A stretch of 64,000 nucleotides of DNA from Pseudevernia furfuracea (Eukaryota > Ascomycota > Lecanoromycetes > Lecanorales > Parmeliaceae), in contig JAIUPT010000010.1 in NCBI GenBank assembly GCA_022315425.1, positions 248,001-312,000 of the forward strand, in the 5' to 3' direction. The notes beneath the pieces are model-generated. The model did no database searches, was not told the origin of the DNA, and saw only the letters and a list, made by a program, of their open reading frames with translations. Positions 42,877-54,524 of this stretch are shown piece by piece; the stretch's first letter is position 1; each line of letters opens with the position of its first letter. Both the position numbers and the translations under genes were made by a program.

Positions 42877-44011
42877 TTCAGACAGTGCCGATGTGGGCAG
42901 CAACGGCCACTCCGATGACAACAATGGCAGGCAAAATTTGTTGTAGGAGGCATGAGGTGTTCCTAAAATGGTAGCAGACCATAAACGGAATTTGGTTCTG
43001 GGTCTGTTGAGACTGGAGGGAGTATTGAGGCACTGGAGAGGATAGGAAGACAAGAGGGAACCAGTGCTTCCTTCTCAACTTGCCTTGCGAATTGTATTCC
43101 AAAAAACAAAAGCTATGGGCTGGTCTCTATTTTAGCTGCGAGCCGTGTTCGACACATGATTTGTACCACAAGCTATTGCTGCAGTTGGCAACTTACCAAG
43201 ACGTGTCGAACAGCGACTCCCTCAGACTAGAAGCCCACTAAACCCTAGATTAGACTATAGCATGCACCTTTCAAACATCTGATGACCACTGCCCTCTGGA
43301 TGCTTTGGAGATCTTTACGAGGCAATCCGCAATTATTTTCCAGAGCAGGCTGCCCCGGCATCAACAGTCAATTTTGCCCGCGCAAGTATCCGCCCATTTA
43401 GACCAGTACAATTGGCTGAAAGTCCTCCATGTTTCACCGGCGTTCCCATATATGCATAACACATAGATAAAAGCAGAATGTAAGAGAAGCACTTCGGCTT
43501 GACCAGCCAATCGGGTGAGACGGCGACGGGGGTCCTTCTGAGTGATAGGCGGTCATCGTTCGAAGGGCAGCCTTATAGCCTCGGAATTTCTGCCTCGTGA
43601 TGATCAGTTGGATACGAAACAAAACGAGATTGATTTTTTAATGTTGACACTCACTCAAGCGACCAAGTTCTGTTATTCATCGCCCTCTGGTTGCTTCTAA
43701 ACTTAGCCTCCAACACCCATTTTGTGATTGAAAGTTTCAGTGCCTGCCAGGCCTTTTCTTCTTTCCTACTCATCCCTCTCTTTGTACAAATTACACAAAT
43801 TCAACTCTACTCACAACATTAGCCGCTCACAAAGTGGAAGACTCCAACGCGTTTTCAGCCCGTACCGCACCACACCGTGCCCTACCCGTGCCCACCAAAG
43901 GTACCCACCAAAGAGGTACCGTCTTTGTTCATAGCTCGTCTTCACACCTATGTATTGCTAACGAACCTAGGCCCAACATAGTAACCAGACAGCAGCACAA
44001 CTCTACTCAAG
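42877..44011. other. Intergenic region
   Basis: No gene supported. The final 250 bp is a C/A-rich leader with GGTACC repeated at about 43900 and 43916, before the ATG at 44012. Confidence 0.4.
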
Positions 44012-45883
44012 ATGGCGGAACGATCCAACTTCCGTCGACTAGCCTTGCGCTACCACAACCATCTCGACAACATGGAAATGCAGGAACCGCATAACCGTGC
44101 GGTGGAGCATCAGGCCCCGCCTCCGTACATACCCTACGACGAGGATCAAGAGCCTCCAGGATACGAAGCTCATCTTCACGATGACCGTGATAGGGGGCAT
44201 CTCGACTATGGCATCCACCCCAATCGCGAGCAGGATTGTCTTGAGCTAGATCCACCCCAATCTCATGGTCGTGGACGTCATGTTTACAATACAGCCGCGC
44301 ATGGCTATACAAATGATGAGACGCACCTTGGCGATTGCCACGATTACGGCTTTCGTACGCACAACATGGGAGGTCATCGCCGTCAACTTGGTCGTGTTGT
44401 AAGCGGGGTTCGTGTCTATCGCTGCCCTCTAGAATTCCTTGCAGCGATGGATGCACTTCATCTAGACCGTAACTCTCGACACGGCCGTTACGAGAATCCT
44501 TACCTGAGTCCAAGCCGTGGTAGTGGGTTGAGTTCTCAAGCGCGACGTGGCGTTTTGCCTCGTCCGGATGACTTCAATAACGACTTGAACCTGGATCTAC
44601 GTGGAACTCGAGGCTTGGAGAGAGAGATGCGGGGTGCAGGGGTCCGGCGCCGACACTCCTTTGAGGATGATTTGGAAGACGATGCTATGGGGGATGCCTT
44701 CCGCGCAGGTCATCGTCGCACTAATCCCTACCGCTCACGATACGGCTCTAGGCCAGGATATCTCTCTGAAGAAGATTACCTCGAGGGTGATGATTTTGAA
44801 GACGACTTCCGTGAACGCGGTCGTGGCCCCCATCCGCATCGCTCAGGGTATCCCTTTGAAGACGAATTCGAGTTGATTGACGAGGACGTGAGGACTGCGC
44901 GGGTACGAGCAAGTGAGTATCATCGTCGTCAAATACGCCAGGAAGCCGACAATAGAGCTTTCGAGATGGAGCGACACAGAGCTCGACGCGGTCACCGACT
45001 GCTTCCTGGGCGTCACTTCGGAGCTAGCCTGGATGTTGATGACTCCGAAGAACCTCGCCACATGTCTGATTCCGAAGATGAGAGGATGCAACAGTGCATT
45101 CAACGACGTGTGCTAGAAAATAGGCATGATTCGGTGTCGCGTTACATTTCCGACTCCGAAGATGAGAGATCGGAGCAACTCATTCGACGACGTATGCAGG
45201 GACACCGCACTCGTGCCACCGGCATTCCCCTCGGCGATAGGCCCATTGAGGAACGACGCAATCAACGACGTGAGCAAGACCACCGCCCCCGCCCCCGCCC
45301 CACAACCACCCACCCCCCCTCCGACGCGCCTCCCGCAAACGTTCAAGACCTCCCTCGCAATCGGCACCCCCCTAGCCCCCAACGTGCTCACGAACCCAGC
45401 AACAAGCGAGCGCGACCTCGCGCCATCCGTCCCCCAGCCTACCGCGACACCAGCCATTCCGAAGAAGAGCGAAACCAGCCCGCATGGACGGGCGCCCGCT
45501 CCGGGACCCCCACCCAAGCGCCCGCGCGCATCCGGACCGACTTCGTCGAGCGAGCGAATCCCGCCGCCGCCAACCCACCCGCCCGCGTCGAAGCCAGCGG
45601 CCGACCAACGGCACCGGCGTCCACGGAATACGACGCGGACGAGAAACGGCAACGGGTCGACGACCGGCACGGCGGTGCCGGAACCGGTCGTGTTGCGGAT
45701 CTTCGTGCCGCCGGGGGCCATCAACCGTCGTCGTCGGGTCTGGATGGGTTGGTGGACGGCGGTCACGGGTCCGGGGCTGAGGAGGGGGGGGCTGCGGGTC
45801 CGTTTTCCGACAGCTCGGATGACCGTCGCGACACCCCTGGCACTAGCTCCGATGGCTCTGATGAGGACGGGGGGTTCCTTTAG
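44012..45883 (+). CDS. Large intrinsically disordered Arg/Asp/Gly/His-rich protein
   Basis: 623 residues in one frame. It starts MAERSNFRRLALRYHNH, passes through a PPPYIP motif, and has long Arg/Asp/Gly/His/Tyr-rich stretches. Acidic islands (EEDYLEGDDFEDDF) follow, then two SDSEDER units near residues 353 and 380 each followed by an RRR/QRR helix. From about residue 425 it turns Pro/Arg/Ala-rich, and it ends FSDSSDDRRDTPGTSSDGSDEDGG. No domain, signal or membrane span. Over 45126-45908 a second forward frame of 260 codons is also open, with a plausible Pro-rich product (KTTAPAPAPQPPTPPPT), so a frameshift or an intron in this GC-rich part cannot be excluded. Last and largest member of the array. 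Confidence 0.65.
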   Translation: MAERSNFRRLALRYHNHLDNMEMQEPHNRAVEHQAPPPYIPYDEDQEPPGYEAHLHDDRDRGHLDYGIHPNREQDCLELDPPQSHGRGRHVYNTAAHGYTNDETHLGDCHDYGFRTHNMGGHRRQLGRVVSGVRVYRCPLEFLAAMDALHLDRNSRHGRYENPYLSPSRGSGLSSQARRGVLPRPDDFNNDLNLDLRGTRGLEREMRGAGVRRRHSFEDDLEDDAMGDAFRAGHRRTNPYRSRYGSRPGYLSEEDYLEGDDFEDDFRERGRGPHPHRSGYPFEDEFELIDEDVRTARVRASEYHRRQIRQEADNRAFEMERHRARRGHRLLPGRHFGASLDVDDSEEPRHMSDSEDERMQQCIQRRVLENRHDSVSRYISDSEDERSEQLIRRRMQGHRTRATGIPLGDRPIEERRNQRREQDHRPRPRPTTTHPPSDAPPANVQDLPRNRHPPSPQRAHEPSNKRARPRAIRPPAYRDTSHSEEERNQPAWTGARSGTPTQAPARIRTDFVERANPAAANPPARVEASGRPTAPASTEYDADEKRQRVDDRHGGAGTGRVADLRAAGGHQPSSSGLDGLVDGGHGSGAEEGGAAGPFSDSSDDRRDTPGTSSDGSDEDGGFL

Positions 45884-46313
45884 GGTTTGGTTCGTGTTGC
45901 GGCTTTGAGGGTGGATGGTGGGGGGGATGGAAATAATAGGGAGAGGGGGGGAATTAGGATTGCGGGTTCATTTTTTGAGAAGGGGAGAGGGGGGGGGGGG
46001 GTTGGTCGCTTGCTTTCGGTTGCGATGGCCACATGCTTGCGGAAGAATGGATTGCGTTTTTGAACCTCTTGTAGACGGATGGGTGGAGATGGACGAGATG
46101 GATCGATCATATGTACTTGTACCAATGCATTCCCGACCCGCGAAGGTACCTAGTCATTGTTTTTGAGCGCGAGCCTGACGCTACTAGGTCAGTAAAATCC
46201 CCACCCTACTCTCCCACGCCGATGCTTCGCTGCGTAGGGATTAACCAAGAAAACTCTCACTGCCAATCCCGACAACATAGGCTTCATAAATCCCCCCATC
46301 CAGACACCTCTCT
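45884..46313. other. Short G-rich intergenic region between convergent genes
   Basis: Contains G runs near 45945-46005 and no gene. Confidence 0.5.
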
Positions 46314-47591
46314 CTACGAAGTAGCCGCCAACATCCCCCAAGAATCCATCCTCCCACTCCCCACAACACCCCACCGCGCATCTTGAATCTCAAACTCGCA
46401 ACCAAAGTACCTCCCCTTGGAATACATCTCCCCCCACAGTCCCACCAACGCACTGTGCAAGGTCCCATACGTCAAATGCTGCTGCCGACCCCCCGGTCCC
46501 GGGATTAGATTTCTGTCCGCGGTAAGCACGAGATCCCACCCCTGATCGAACCAGGACCAGTCATCTTGGGGCAACCAGTCATTCTCTCCGTTTCGGTTGA
46601 TGGAGTCGCGCAGTTGAGACATCGCGTGAAGTAGGACTTGACCCATATCGAGCTCAGCGATAGGGCGGTCGGGACGAAGAGTGATGTAGATGACGGTCTG
46701 GGTGTCTGGGACCGGAACAGGTATGGCGGTGTTGCTGGGAGCGGGGCCTGCGAAGAAGGAGGCAGGAACGGCGGTGGGATCTGGAGATGGGTTGACGCTG
46801 ATGACGGGCAAGGGAACAGCGGATGCGCTTATGATGTCGGTGCTTCGGGGATTTTTGTCAGCTGTAGGAAAAGGTAAAGGTTAGGAGGTTTTTTTTTACG
46901 CTGCCGTTTCTAATTGTTGAATGTCGCTCATAGCTAGAGTGACGGGGTTTCCGCCGGGTACGCTGAATAAGGCGTGGTCGACCACACCATTGCCAACGGC
47001 ATCGATTCTGTTGACAGCAGGGGCTCGTTCTTTGATAGGGGCCTGAGGTCTTCTCGATGAGCTGGTGACTGTTGCTGAGTCAGTCATGGTGCTGGAATGA
47101 GGCTTGTGGACAGGTGCATCGATCCTGTTGACTGCAGGATCCCTAGGATTCAGGGTGATATAAGACCTGACTGATGAGCTGCTGCCACTGACAAAGCTCT
47201 CGGTAGTCCCCGAGCTGGTCAAAGATCTGTGCTTCACCTTGACGCCAACAGCGTCGATTCTGTTGACTGCAGGGTCTCTAGGATTCAGTGCGACATGTGG
47301 TCCCACAGTTGTGCTGACGACTGTCCGAAAGCTACTGCTGTGGGCCGAGCTACTCGTGGGTTTGTGGTGTACAATGACATCAACAGCATCAATTCTATTC
47401 ACAGCAGGTTCTCTTGGCTTGAGAGTTATGTGTGCCGCTGTCGATGAGCTGGGAGTTGTTTCTGGACTGGTGATAGTGGTAGAATGTGGTCTGTGGTCGG
47501 GAGCATCGATTCTGTTGATGGCCGGATTAGGGGCGGCAAATGAGACAGCTGCGAGCACGGCCACAAAGCTGTAGGCTAGTAAGTTAGTCAT
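46314..47591 (-). CDS. Secreted protein with five NRIDA-centred repeats and a C-terminal domain, two exons
   Basis: Exon 1 is 47591-46900; a 57-nt intron (46899-46843, GTAAAA..CGAAG, with both CTAAC and CTGAC branch candidates) joins it in phase to exon 2, 46842-46314, for about 406 residues. The first 19 residues are a clear signal peptide (MTNLLAYSFVAVLAAVSFA). Five PAVNRIDA-type motifs have NRIDA at residues 26, 65, 110, 155 and 194, that is 39, 45, 45 and 39 apart, each set in Ser/Thr-rich spacer with Pro-Arg or His-Lys/Arg before or after. After residue 240 a domain of about 110 residues (VIYITLRPDRP, LTYGTLHSALVGLW, RYFGCEFEIQDARWGVVGSG) resembles that of other small secreted fungal proteins. 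It could be a wall or surface protein or a peptide precursor; classic Kex2 Lys-Arg sites do not flank the cores. Confidence 0.7.
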
Positions 47592-49394
47592 AACTATCAG
47601 AATGCCTCTCGAGCAGCAAATTCACCCGAATTGGTATGGAAGGATCAAAGTGCGAACCGTGGGAGCAGGTCATGCGACTTATATCATAGCCTTTGGCCTT
47701 GAGCTGAGAACTGTGGATACCAACGCAATTGAGATTTTGAAGGGTAGAATGTCCAAGAGACCAGCAAGCGACAAGCTACATGCGAATGACTAAGAAAGAG
47801 AATGAAGGCATCCCAAGGCACTGTGACTAGGACCGAGAGGCTGTCTCTGAGGTAGCCCAATCCCCCACACAAGCGCCAGGGGGCCGACGTAGCACTTTGA
47901 ACTTATTGGCCTTGGATGCTGCAAGGCGCAGGGTATGCTGGAGACGGGTCTTTTTTATGAGCTCGAATGGATTCAAGCGCGGAAAATAGGCATCGGGTAC
48001 TGCCTCCGCGCCGCAGAAGGTGACATGTGGAAATTAGAGGATAAGATAGTATTAGTGTGGGTAAGTGGATAGAGACGGTTTCAGGCCGTGAGTATTCCCC
48101 GTCATTGCAGCGCTTGAGGTGTCAAACACCGCATATTGCGCCACCAAATGCACGCGCTGTATGCAAGGAGATAGGGAAAAGATGTCCGACGAGAAATTCT
48201 GTTGAGCATACAGGCATGATGGCTTACTGGAGGCAAAGTCTGAAATGAGGATACCAAGGCAGGATAAGGAGCTTGATGGGGTAGCCAAGTTATCTTCTCT
48301 AGTGCTGTCGCGAGTAGGTATATTGTAAAGCGACTGAATCTTAACATTCGGAGTGGGGCTTGAAAGGGAGGCAGCCTAGGTAAGAAGAAGAGCGGTAAAT
48401 GCTGTACGGGAGAGCTCTCTAGACTCACCATTCATTGTTATGTTAGAAGAGAAGTGTGAGATGCTTGCTGGTTTAGCATCAAATCTACCTTAAGCACTGA
48501 GAAAAAGGTGTTCCTCTCTGTCATCTATTGCAATACGCCTCAACCGTAAATTTCAATTTTTCATCATCATCACACAAATCGAATACTGTTCAAAATATCA
48601 GATTAAGATCTCGATTCGACTACCGATTTCATGTTTCACTTGATATCAATTGGACATCGGCATACAATCCCTTTTGCTTCGATTCATAGAGTAGGGTACA
48701 TGAAACGAATGATCATACCTCATATGTTTATTCTTCTTTGGTATTATTCATGAGCATGGAAATTTAAATCATAAAAGCGGGGGTCAAGTTGTCAACAGGT
48801 GGGGGCGCCATTTTCTTACTGCCGAAAAGTTGCCGAGGCCTACGAGTACCTAGCCCTCACTACAACAGTACAATTATTAAATGCAGCTCACCTGGTCACC
48901 CAAACAGTTTTCTTCCTTCTAGATGCTAGCAGAATCGCTGTCACAGTCCTCTGAAAGATTGCAAAATGGTTGGCCTCGAACAACATGTATGTGGTTAACA
49001 ACCACATAAGGGATCCGCGACCCTTCCTACTCGCCTGCATGACACGTCAATCACCGCGCCATTGCTTATCGGTCTTGGACCAAGAACCTGCTGGATGTCG
49101 ATGAAAATCCTTGCCTCCCATATACATACCGCATGTGACTGCCTATCGGCCCGGGTTAGGATGGACGTCTCGGGTCAATGGTCACTGGGCGGCTTCTCCC
49201 CGTCTGGGGAAGTCCAAGTCTTTCTCAATCCATTGCTTCAGCGAATCAGCCCGAGCACACAAGCAGCACCCCAGTTAGCGCGACTTTGCCGATCTGTTCT
49301 AGTGTCGCCATGGCCAGTGTAACACTAATACTCTAAGTCAATTCAATGGACTCATCGCTTCCATGTTATCCTTCGCCACCAATACTCGCTCGAA
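47592..49394. other. Intergenic region
   Basis: 1.8 kb between divergent genes. Forward (47602-47793, 49062-49322) and reverse (48102-48431) frames are short and without domains. A/T-rich between 48480 and 48790. Promoters of both flanking genes must lie here. Confidence 0.4.
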
Positions 49395-51211
49395 ATGCCT
49401 TCTGCTCTTCCTATTACGACGGCATCTATCATCTCTAACCGCAGCGTGGACACTGTCAGGCCACTAAAAGTCATTTGTATAGGAGCAGGCATATCAGGTA
49501 TCCTTGCTGCAATCAATCTACCTCAGGCGGTACGAAACCTTGACCTCGTCATATACGACAAGAACGAGGAGCTAGGAGGCACGTGGTTCGAGAACAAATA
49601 CCCTGGATGTGCTTGCGGTGAGTACCGTTGCTTCCAAGTTCTCTAGGCTACAACTGATTGCACCATAGACATACCCTCTCACTGTTACCAGCTGTCCTTC
49701 GAGGCCAATCCAGCATGGACTTCCTTTTATGCCAAAGCCCCTGAGATTCTCCACTATTGGAAGCGAGTGGCGGAGAAATACGACTGCCGCAAATACATGA
49801 AGCTGGGAAACAAAGCGCTGGAGGCAAGATGGGACGAAGGCGCAGCGAAGTGGAGAGTCAAGCTCGAAAATGTTAAGACGGGGGAAGTCTTCGATGATCA
49901 AGGAGACGCATTGATCACAGCCATCGGAGCTTTGAATGAGTGGCGATGGCCGCAAATCCCTGGGCTGCACGACTTTGGAGGGAAGCTGTTACACAGCGCG
50001 GCGTGGGATGAAAGCTACGACTACAATGTGAGCACCTTGCAAGTCCTCGATTCAAATTGCTGAAAGGTCAACAGGGCAAGAGAGTCGCCGTCATCGGAGC
50101 CGGATCGAGTGGAATCCAAATCGTGCCAAGCTTGCAGCCTTCCGTGCTGCACCTCGATCACTATGTCCGAGGACGGACTTGGATAGCTAGCACCTTCGCC
50201 AGAGAGGAGATCGATAAGCGTAACGACGCAGCTGGCAACTTTGATTTCACAGAAGAAGAGAAGAACGAATGGCGGAAGGATCCCGCTTCGTATCTAGCCT
50301 TTCGCAAGAAGATTGAAGCAGAGCTCCAGGGCGGCCATATCATCACCATGCGTGGGAGCGACGCACAGAAAGCCGCCCGTGAATACTTCACTCAATCAAT
50401 GCGCGACCGCTTGTCCAAGAAGCCCGAAGTGGTCGACCATATGCTGCCAGATTTTCCGCCTTTGTGCAAGCGTCTTACACCAGGCCCAGGTTATCTCGAA
50501 GCTTTGACTACCGACAATGTTTCTGTCATTCCTACTTCGATCTCGCACGTCACATCGACTGGTATCGCCGCTTCCGATGGCACACACCGCCCGGTCGACG
50601 CAATCGTCTGTGCCACAGGTTTTGACACCACCTTCATGAATCGCTTTCCCGTCTATGGCATTCATGGCATTAAATTAAGAGACAGATGGAGTGAGCGTAC
50701 ATCAAGCTACCTTTCCATGACCGTTGACGGCTTTCCGAATTACTTCATGTCCATCGGCCCCAACAGCGCTCTCGGTACCGGCAACTTCATCGTGGTCTTA
50801 GAACGCCAATCGATCTACTTTGCATCTTGCCTGGCTAAAATGCAAACGCAAAACATCCTCACGATGCAGCCCAAACTTAGCGCTGTCGACCGCTTCACTA
50901 ACTTCTGTGATGAATACTTCAAGGGCACTGTCTTCAGCGCGGAGTGTAGCAGTTGGTACAAGTCCGGCAAAGAAGGCAGGGTGACAGTTCTATGGCCCGG
51001 CAGCGGCTTGCATGCTTGCCAGGTCCTAAACCAGGTACGCTGGGAGGATTTCGACTACGAGTACGTTGATGGCAATGAATTTGGCTGGTTTGGGAATGGC
51101 TGGAGCGAGCGTGATAGGAGCAATGAGATGTCGAGAACCTACTACCTAGATAGGCAGGGGATGTTGGACTGGCCTCTGGAGAAGACCCAGGCAATAAAGA
51201 ATGGTCATTGA
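49395..51211 (+). CDS. FAD-dependent monooxygenase, Baeyer-Villiger type
   Basis: Three exons (49395-49617, 49669-50027, 50075-51211) with introns of 51 and 47 nt (GTGAGT..CATAG and GTGAGC..AACAG) give 572 residues. Residues 30-38 carry the FAD loop (GAGISGILA), followed by GGTWFENKYPGCACDIPSHCYQ across the first splice. The Baeyer-Villiger fingerprint FxGxxxHxxxW(D) is present as FGGKLLHSAAWD before the second splice. The NADPH loop GAGSSGIQ starts exon 3. CATGFDTTF and the FMSIGPNSALGTGN block complete the family pattern. Such enzymes insert oxygen next to a ketone or oxidise N/S atoms, often in secondary metabolism; the substrate is unknown. It stands alone, without other pathway genes adjoining. 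Confidence 0.92.
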
Positions 51212-51842
51212 TGGAACCCCTGTCTTGTTGGGATGAAGCTATGACATAGATATAAACCCTGTGGTCATGCCTCTTATAGCTCTGGCTTTTGAACTATCGA
51301 CATGATGAGAGCAGTTTCACGACATGAAGACATCCTCGAACGCTTCCGTTCCATTAGGTTGCACCGGGGCACCATTGTTCGCATCGGCGCCTTGATAATG
51401 GGTTAATATTGGGTGCGCTAAGTGTTGGTTTTTTCGGTCTTGGCATGGAGTAAAAATTGCTCACTACCTTAGGCAATTGAGTGGGTTTGAGGTTGAGATT
51501 TTCCAGTGGAAAACTATGAGGTTTCTGTAGAGACCGAGGGAATTTTCTGCATAGTGGGCGTATATATTCAGGTCTATGACCACTCTATGCTACAAGTATG
51601 CAATCCAGTCACATATAGCCCTAGCCCTAAGTCTCTAGCCGAAATCTGAAATCACCAACATTGAGGTAAAGCGCGTCCCGTAATTACTTAGCGTGCAAAT
51701 CGCGTCCTCTGGGAAACTGCATTATTCCACAGCTCCATCTCACGCTAAGCCTCCTCTCCAGCACCCACATTGTCTATGGTGGCCTGAGTTTTCAGATCTA
51801 GCATTAATTCTGGTTGAGCTTGCTTTCCGATAGTACTCCAGT
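51212..51842. other. Intergenic region, promoter of sirtuin gene
   Basis: About 630 bp, no gene or repeat recognised. Confidence 0.45.
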
Positions 51843-53495
51843 ATGCCTATCCTTGAAGTCACACCAGAGAACCACCGCCAGCTTCAGAATATCGCCAATA
51901 CACTAGCAGCGGCAAGAAAGGTTGTCGTCTTCACGGGGGCTGGTATCTCTACAAACTGTGGCATTCCGGTATGCTCAAAGCTGCTTTACTTCACCAATTA
52001 TAGCTAATCACCGCTGTAGGATTTCCGTTCAGAAGAAGGACTCTACTCTCTCATTCAAGCCCAACGAGATGCTGCCCCACGAAATCCAACCTCTGGCAAT
52101 ACCAAAGGCAACTCTTCCAGTTCTCCCCCTTCTTCTACGAAGTCGAAGTCAATACCCCTCTCGATGCCCAACAATGTCAGAGGCAAAGACCTCTTCGACT
52201 CCCAACTATGGAAGGATCCCATCAGCACATCAGTCTTCTATACTTTCATCGCATCTCTTCGCAAACAGATCCACAAAGAAGTCAAGAAAGTCACATCAAC
52301 CCATCGCTTCATAAAGACCCTACGAGATACGCGGAGACTGGTCAGATGCTACACGCAGAATATTGATGGGCTGGAGGCAAGGGAAGGATTGAATACGGAT
52401 ATGGCCCAAGGAAAGGGTAACCGGGCGCGGTTCACCAAAAAGTCAATGGAAGGCCAGAGATCACTAGCACGAACACAGCCCGGTGCCGACCTTGATGGCG
52501 GATGCGAGATTGTGCCATTGCACGGGGACTTGAGAGTCTTGAGGTGTACGCTTTGCCAGCAAACATGTGATTGGGAAGACCGACATAGTACTCGACTGCT
52601 TGCTGGAAAGGCTCCAACATGCCAGCTTTGTGCGGCGGCAAACCAGGACCGGCAGAATCGAGGGAAGCGCGGAACAAAGATTGGGACCTTGAGGCCGAAT
52701 GTTGTGTTGTACGGGGAGGAACACCCTTCTGCGGATGCTGTGGGAGAGATTACTGCCTCGGATTTAACCATGAACCCCGATGTGTTGCTAATCTTGGGCA
52801 CTTCACTCCATGTTCATGGCCTTAAAACAATGGTCAGAGAATTCGCGAAGGCTGTACATGCAAAGGCAGGAGGGAAGGGGAAAGTGGTCTTTGTAAACTT
52901 AACGAAACCATCAGAGAGTGTTTGGAAAGGTGTACTCGACTATTGGGTGTACATGGACTGCGATGCCTGGGTTGACTCGATGAGGAAGCATCGACCGGAT
53001 ATATTCCAGACACAACTAGGACTCAACATGCAGGTGAAAAAGGCAAACGACAAGCAGACCCCGAAGGTCATCGCAGGGGGAATCGTGGCAGTCAAGTCGT
53101 CGGATGACAAAGAGAACCTGTTGACGTCTTCCGTCTCCATTTTACAGAAACCTACCCAACCCAGGGTCCACCTGACACCGAAGCAGAAAAGACCTTTGGA
53201 AAACACAATCGCTTCAGCTGAGACAGCTTCCCGATTCGTGTTGCCGTCGTCGCCACAGAAGAAAAGACAGATTTCAGATCACAGCTCCCAGCTCCTCGAT
53301 CAGCTGAAGGAAGCGGCCTCCACGAAAAGTTCAGCGACTCAGGGAGGCAGAACGAACGAAGCCTCGCAGCTGCCAACGCCTCCACCGACAGGCCACCGAG
53401 GGAGCAAAAGATCCCTAGCTCAACGCTACCAAGAGCTCTGCGATTCGCCATCAAAGAAGAAACGGAGAGGGGGCCTAGAAATTTGGCAAGACTAG
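51843..53495 (+). CDS. NAD-dependent protein deacetylase (sirtuin), Hst3/Hst4-like
   Basis: Exon 1 51843-51968 and exon 2 52020-53495 join across a 51-nt intron (GTATGC..CTGTAG, branch GCTAATC) to give 533 residues. GAGIST followed by CGIP and, after the splice, DFRSEEGLY is the NAD-binding start. YTQNIDGLE and the catalytic His in PLHGDL follow. Zinc ligands are in CTLCQQTC and CQLCAA. NVVLYGEEHP and ILGTSLHVHGLK complete the core, and YGEEHP is typical of the Hst3/Hst4 group, which removes acetyl from histone H3 Lys56 in the nucleus. After about residue 390 the tail is disordered and basic, with SKKKRRG as a likely nuclear localisation signal. A Ser/Pro-rich insert lies between the NAD start and the core. 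Confident family call; H3K56 specificity is inferred. Confidence 0.93.
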
Positions 53496-54524
53496 CATGA
53501 TGAAGTCGACAGGACGTGTGCGAATATTGTGGTTCCAGGTTTCCACCACAGCGAGAGCGTACAGCAACAGTCGGAACAAATTACAATAGATTAATTTGTG
53601 ATTAACAACCAAAATCTGAAACACAGAACTGGAGGCTGAGTTCATATTTTTTCCGTTGCTCATAAAATTCCCCGCCACCAGAGTCTCGGCCAATAGGTTG
53701 ACTTTGAGCAAAAGCGATACCCCCCGTCATTGTTGCTTCGGGGACCAATGGAAAAGACCATTATTATTATATTTATTGTTCAACGAAATACTCGAGCACT
53801 GAGGTACTCGTACCCGCATGTCCATTGTTGGGTCCGCCAAAAAAAAAAGTTCAACGAGGGCCCGATTTTCCGCCAACCTTTGTAAGTAACTCAACAACCA
53901 AAGGTCTCACGACTACAAAATTTCCTGATTATAGATTTGTTCTTTCTTCGTTGTTCCTGCAATTTATTAGACAGCACTGGCAGCAGTTTGGGTGAGTGAT
54001 GTCTCGTTGGTGAAGGTCTTCGGCTTTCGCGTCTTGCTCTTATTGAACTTTTTTTTTGGCTTCCCTCGGGGTCCTCGTTTGCTGGGCAAGAACATCAAAA
54101 CCCCCTCGTCTTCACGACGCCATGATGACCCTGGCGTATGCATTTTTTTAACAACCAAAATATCGTTATGGTGATGAAGTTGTGAGCCTACTCATGAAGG
54201 ACAGTAATGGTGACACTGAAATATTTTCGGTATTTTGGCTGGTTCGATTCCTATTGGCGCGGGTACAATGGTGTTGCGGTGCTTTCCTTTTTCTGCTCCT
54301 GCAACTAGCGGCGAATCAAATCTGTCGCTCTTCAACAGTCACTGACTCACTACTATCGCTTTTGTGGCATTCCACATTCATCGCCCTTCAATTCAAAAGT
54401 CTTTTGGACACCGTATTTTCCACTCGTTCAATATATTAATTCACTAAACTACACTCGATGACCATCAAGCGGACTTCCCAGGCAAAGAAGCCGAGAAACC
54501 AGGCTATTCTCCACATCACCCAGG
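53496..54524. other. Intergenic region
   Basis: About 1 kb with ATT-rich runs near 53760. A minus-strand frame 53967-54158 encodes a Lys/Arg-rich 63-residue peptide (KRGPRGKPKKKFNKSKTRK), which I leave unannotated for lack of support. Confidence 0.4.

Noticed and set aside
45113..45766. 217-codon minus-strand Gly/Arg-rich frame
   Set aside because: Complement of the Pro/Ala/Arg-rich end of the 44012 gene; GC bias leaves all frames open.
53967..54158. 63-codon Lys-rich minus-strand frame
   Set aside because: Looks like a nuclear signal peptide but there is no supporting exon, promoter or family.
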